From positions 10,602,001-10,666,000 of the forward strand of contig NC_053184.1 of NCBI RefSeq assembly GCF_905163445.1: 64,000 bases of DNA. Reading direction: 5' to 3'. The DNA is from Pararge aegeria. Its lineage: Eukaryota > Arthropoda > Insecta > Lepidoptera > Nymphalidae. Under the pieces are notes generated by a model. It saw nothing but the letters and a program-made list of their open reading frames with translations. It was not told the origin of the DNA and searched no databases. Position 1 is the stretch's first letter. Every line of letters begins with the position of its first letter. Shown here one piece after another: positions 59,931-64,000 of this stretch. The position numbers and the translations under genes were made by a program.

Positions 59931-62402
59931 ATAGATCTAACCAAACTATTTGTACAGTGAAATACTTTTACCCTGACAATAATAATTATGTAGGTATGAA
60001 TGCAATGAAATTCATCCGAGGGCAGCTTAAGTAAAATAAAGAATAAAAGGTGAATATTTCTTAAACAAATAATAAAGTGAAATTTCTTTTAACCGTACAA
60101 CTATGTTTCACCATAGCTAAAGAAAATGTTGAACTTTGTCGCCATGATAATATCGATTTTTCCGAAATGGTAACCCCATTTCTACAGAAGTAGGATTTAA
60201 TTGTATTCAAGCGAAAAGTCAAGCGTTTTTTTACCGTGTATTTTAATTCTGGGAAATACTAACGATTTAGTATTTTTATATTTACTGAATGTTTTATTTG
60301 GTCGTTAATGTATTATCTTTAAAATTTTGAAATCCCCGAACCTCTTACTTATATAAATATTTGTGCAACAACGTCCATTACTTCTTATTAACCTGCCCGT
60401 GATAATATTCTTTGTACCTACTTTAAAAAATCTAAGAAACCTTACGTATATGTTGACTTTGATATCTGTTATGTAGTCGTCATAGTGTGCATAGGGAGAA
60501 TGGTAGCTTAGTAAAAAAACCTACTATCTACAGCTACAGGCCCTACAGCTCAACCAGTACCAATAGGTGATAATAATAATATTAATTCATAATGGTGTTA
60601 ATTATAGGAGAGAACCTAATAACCCTGCCTGTAGTATAGTCACTGAACATATTTGACAAGTTATATTTTTCAGAGATAGGATTAACTGTTTAAGTAGGCA
60701 CCTACCTATACCTAAAAATAAAAGATATAGCATAAGTAAGTTATCCTAGATATATAAATAAATCACCTACATAAATGCATTAAAGTATAGAGAGTATATG
60801 TGTATTGTGCATTTTAGAATAGTTGTGAATAATCTGAATAAAATTAAAGGATGCCTCAATGGATTAAACTTTTCAGCAGATCAACAGATTTAAATATTTA
60901 TTATCGTTTTCAATACACATAGAGGTATAACCGCAATAATTGAGATGTTATTAAGTATAGGTCATGCCACGTAAAAAGAGCTTCGAGGGTCTCCCTACTC
61001 TTTGTGATTTATAAAAACTGTATGATAAGTGCTTATCGTATTGTTTACTGAATATAATAAGACCGTTAGAGGTATTTGTAATCTATTCCAATAAAAGGAG
61101 GAGGTATTTTATTCGGTTGTTTTATGTTTGTTACCTCTGCAAGAGTTCAGAGTTCATTTATAAACTGATTTAGAAAATGATTTCTTTATTTTATATTTTT
61201 TCAAATGCCTATTATTTCATTTTTGTTACCTTAGAAGCCAGATCATTGACATTTACACCGATTTGGTAAATTAATTTTATATTTGCAAGACTATAATTTC
61301 CATTTCGGTTCAGTAGTTTGGATTTAAATCCAAATAACAAACAAGGAAATAATTAGCATCCAAGGAAACGAAATTTCATCACATACCTACAATGAAGACT
61401 ATTTTATCTTGTCAAAATCCTATTATTGCGTGACGCGACCTATACTTACGTCCAATATACATGTCCCGCAAAATCTGACATATGTCCGTGGTGGATTAGT
61501 ACTTTAATTTCACTGGGATACAAACCTAGGATGATACAATAATATTATACTATTGATCAAATTCCGTCATTTTCATTGTAATGTAACACGAGTGAAAGAT
61601 ATAGATTATATGTTTATACAAAAGGTCTATTAATAGGATTAAGTTGCGCCTTTGTAATGGAAATCAATAACTACTTTGATTTTATTAGACTGCAGTTTTG
61701 CTTTTTTATGCCAGTTATTAATAATATCGTCACACTGACCGCAATAAATGAATTACGTTCTATAACTTTTCTTTCTTTTAAATACTTTAATTATTCCTAT
61801 TGTATTTTTCAATTTTGAACCTGCAATCTCTGTGACTGAGTCCAGTCTTTGATACTATCATGTAGAATTACTTTCAAAATAATTATTAAGTTCTTCCACA
61901 TTTTAATTTTTTAATATTTACACGTCGTTGGTATGTGAACTTGTACCGGTCTATTTATTTATAAAAATATCAGGGTTGACAAAATGAAGAGTTATCTATT
62001 TCATTAAATGATAAAACAATAGAGTATAAACTACCTAGTTTTATTTGCTGCTTTACCATTTTATTAACATAGTACTCAATTGATTAATAAATGTAGGTAG
62101 ATAAAAATTAAATGTAATATAATTTCTTATCAAATAATACTAATTTAAAAAATGGAAACAGGATGCCCAAATGCTTTTAATATTCTTTTGGTGAAAATAA
62201 ATCATAATCCATAAAAAGTTATTTGTAATGTAATAAAAACAGCTTTTTTGGACAATTTAAATTGGATAATTTAAATTTATAAAAAATATTAAAAAAAAAG
62301 TCTGTCGTTCATTCTAGCTAATCTCCGATACCTACTGAAATGTTAATTGACGTACCTAAATATATGAGGGAACATATATGGGATATTTTTTTTAATAGGT
62401 AG
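59931..62402. other. Intergenic DNA downstream of Rab3-GEF
   Basis: AT-rich, 2.5 kb. Beyond the probable 3' UTR I see no gene, exon or classifiable repeat. Confidence 0.5.
60035..60047 (+). promoter_or_regulatory. Polyadenylation signals of Rab3-GEF
   Basis: Two overlapping-range AATAAA hexamers at 60035-60040 and 60042-60047 lie about 105 bp after the stop codon. Further hexamers exist downstream (for example near 60838), so longer 3' UTRs are possible. Confidence 0.5.
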
Positions 62403-62913
62403 TGTAGTAGGGCTTGCGGGGTTTCAGACTTAGGAAAACAGCGGTGGTCTAACGAAGATAACTTTATTGGTTACAGTGAGAGTACACGTGACAAGAGAGA
62501 GAAAGAAGTACAGAGAGAGCGGTGTAGTCAGGCAATCGCGCGTGGCACAATGTGCACTAACAGAACCGTACTTATCAGATAGGATCGAGGGTGTTCAGCT
62601 GAGAGCCGAAGCGCCGTCAATGCAATATCTGATTCTGTGATCCGATGACAAACTAAATGTTAGACAAGGTCTTATACATTTGGAGTTGTACAGTCGATAG
62701 CGCGATCTTAAAATCTATCAACAACTGCCATCTGCATAGCCATCCAGCGATATATTTAGGAACTAAAAGTAGCCAATTGGTTCTCACAGCCTTCACGTCT
62801 TATGCATTTGGAGTTGTACAGTCGATAGCGTGATCTTAAAATCTATTATGGACTACTCTACTACGCCATCCAACGGTATATTTGGGAATGAATTGTAGCC
62901 TTTGGTTGTTACA
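62403..62913 (-). repeat. 3' LTR of a Gypsy-type retrotransposon
   Basis: The 511-bp unit runs TGTAGT..TTACA on the + strand, so TGTAA..CTACA in element orientation, with TG/CA ends. A purine-rich tract (agagggggagg on the - strand, 62914-62924) abuts its 5' end as a polypurine tract should. It contains an internal imperfect tandem duplication (62671-62793 against 62796-62911). The other LTR lies right of the window. Confidence 0.8.
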
Positions 62914-62967
62914 ACCTCCCCCTCTGTCCTCGAAGACGTCCCTGCGAATAGAACAGTATTAAGCTGA

Positions 62968-64000
62968 TTATTCTGGTTTGCCTCGTCCTCTAGGAGCTCT
63001 CAATATTTGTGTCTGTTCCTTTCGAGGTCGTCCTCTTCTTCGTATCGGTTGTACTGGTTGTGGTAATTCTATAGAATTTTCAGGTTTATGAAATAACGTG
63101 AGAGCTGAAGAGTGGTGTATTCCAATTTTTTTATCTGGTTCCTCTTTCGTAGCTAGTTGGTACGAACTGGGGCCATGTTGACCTAATATTACATATGGCC
63201 CGTCTCTTCGTGGTGCAAACTTTGCTGAGAACCCTTTCGCTGCGTTGCTGATTGGGTGCGTATTAACTAGTACTAAATCACCAACCTTATATTCGGGAGC
63301 CATTCTTCTAGCTCTATCTGCATAGAGTTTTCTGGTTTCTTCTTTCATTTCTTGAACTTCCTTCGCTTTTGTCATAGTTTGAGCCAGTTGTTTAATTTTT
63401 GGCGTTATTTCTGGTATGAAATTCTCAGTTATTAATATTTGTCTGAAGTCTTCTAAATTATCATGAGGGGTTCTTAATTCTCTACCAAAAGTTAAATATG
63501 CTGGAGAACAGTTTGTCGAAGTACATATGGCTGTATTTAATGCAAAACGAATGCTCGGTAATGTTCACACCAGTTCTGTTGATCGCCTTCAACAAGTATC
63601 GCTAGCTGTGTTTTTAAATCTCGATTTTTCCTTTCAACTGGATTCGCTTGAGGATGGTAGAGTGCCGTGAATGATTGCTTAATTTTGAAACAGTATGCTA
63701 CTTGCTGCATAACTGCGCTGACAAATTGAGCACCGTTGTCACTCAAAATTCTTCTAGGAACCGAGTTGCAGCGCAATTTTTCGCCGTTGCTGCTTCTAAT
63801 GCAAATAGTTCCACCCAACGTGATGCTATATCTTCTACAACCAATATCAATGTATTATTTTTCTTTGACGGTGGTAATGGGCCAAATAAGTCAAACGCTA
63901 GGACTTCGAATCTCTGATTCATCGTTGTAGTTTGTAAGAGACCAGCTGGTTTCCAATTTGCTGGTTTGTAGCGTTGGCATGGGACACAGTTTTTAACATA
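62968..64000 (-). pseudogene. Gypsy integrase (pol C-terminus), frameshifted
   Basis: Integrase inserts the element's cDNA into the host chromosome. Reading down from 64000: CVPCQRYK (zinc-binding CxxC), AFDLFGPLP (first catalytic Asp), then a small deletion near 63770 shifts frame. RRILSDNGAQFVSAV (second Asp) and HPQANPVERKNRDLK (catalytic Glu) follow at 63537-63818. A second shift lies near 63540, and the distal domain at 62968-63375 has EYKVGDLVLVNTHP, DGPYVILGQHGPSSYQL and an RRRGRPRKE AT-hook-like tail. The two breaks make the copy defective. Confidence 0.88.

Larger units (their letters stand above)
62403..64000 (-). mobile_element. Gypsy (Ty3-type) LTR retrotransposon, 3' part
   Basis: 3' LTR, polypurine tract and the integrase end of pol are visible; the rest is beyond the right edge. 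Only about 50 bp separate the pol stop from the LTR, so there is no envelope gene in this copy at the usual place. Pol is broken by at least two frame changes. Confidence 0.88.

Overview
The window is nuclear DNA from an insect, almost certainly a moth or butterfly (Lepidoptera). The basis is the AT-rich, intron-dense gene structure together with the repeats: tRNA-derived SINEs, RTE and jockey/CR1-like LINEs with lepidopteran-type 3' tails, and a Gypsy LTR element. This is pattern recognition, not a database search.

Two host genes lie on the + strand. The first is the 3' end of cytoplasmic glutaminyl-tRNA synthetase (four exons, 1554-4245, covering the anticodon-binding beta-barrel region); the rest of the gene lies left of the window. 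The second is the complete coding region of the Rab3 GDP/GTP exchange factor, orthologue of human MADD/DENN and fly Rab3-GEF. I resolved it into 38 coding exons from 15554 to 59930. All splice phases agree and the exons sum to 5883 bases (1960 residues plus stop). A GC-rich non-coding first exon probably lies near 9010-9320. The protein has uDENN, cDENN and dDENN modules, a long low-complexity middle, the conserved MADD C-terminal block that includes the death-domain-like segment, a PH-like segment and a proline-rich tail.

Layout: 1-420, LINE 3' end. 1554-4245, GlnRS 3' exons. 4246-9000, intergenic DNA with an RTE remnant, a SINE and a foldback/MITE locus. 9010-60050, Rab3-GEF. 62403-64000, left end of a Gypsy-type LTR retrotransposon on the - strand that runs off the right edge.

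The most unusual regions are inside Rab3-GEF introns. The last intron (48061-59749, 11.7 kb) is a stack of nested elements: an RTE split by a jockey/CR1-like LINE; an R1-like remnant; a second LINE whose ORF1 is split by an apparently intact two-exon DDE-type transposase gene (606 residues, - strand) flanked by clusters of a repeated 20-23 bp motif; and a reverse-strand RTE 5' half. Elsewhere there is a 937-bp TA-flanked DNA transposon keeping only a small cysteine-rich ORF, a 120-bp tandem duplication of one splice acceptor that made a stop-containing exon copy, an unexplained CpG-rich island inside an intron, and several near-perfect short foldback palindromes.
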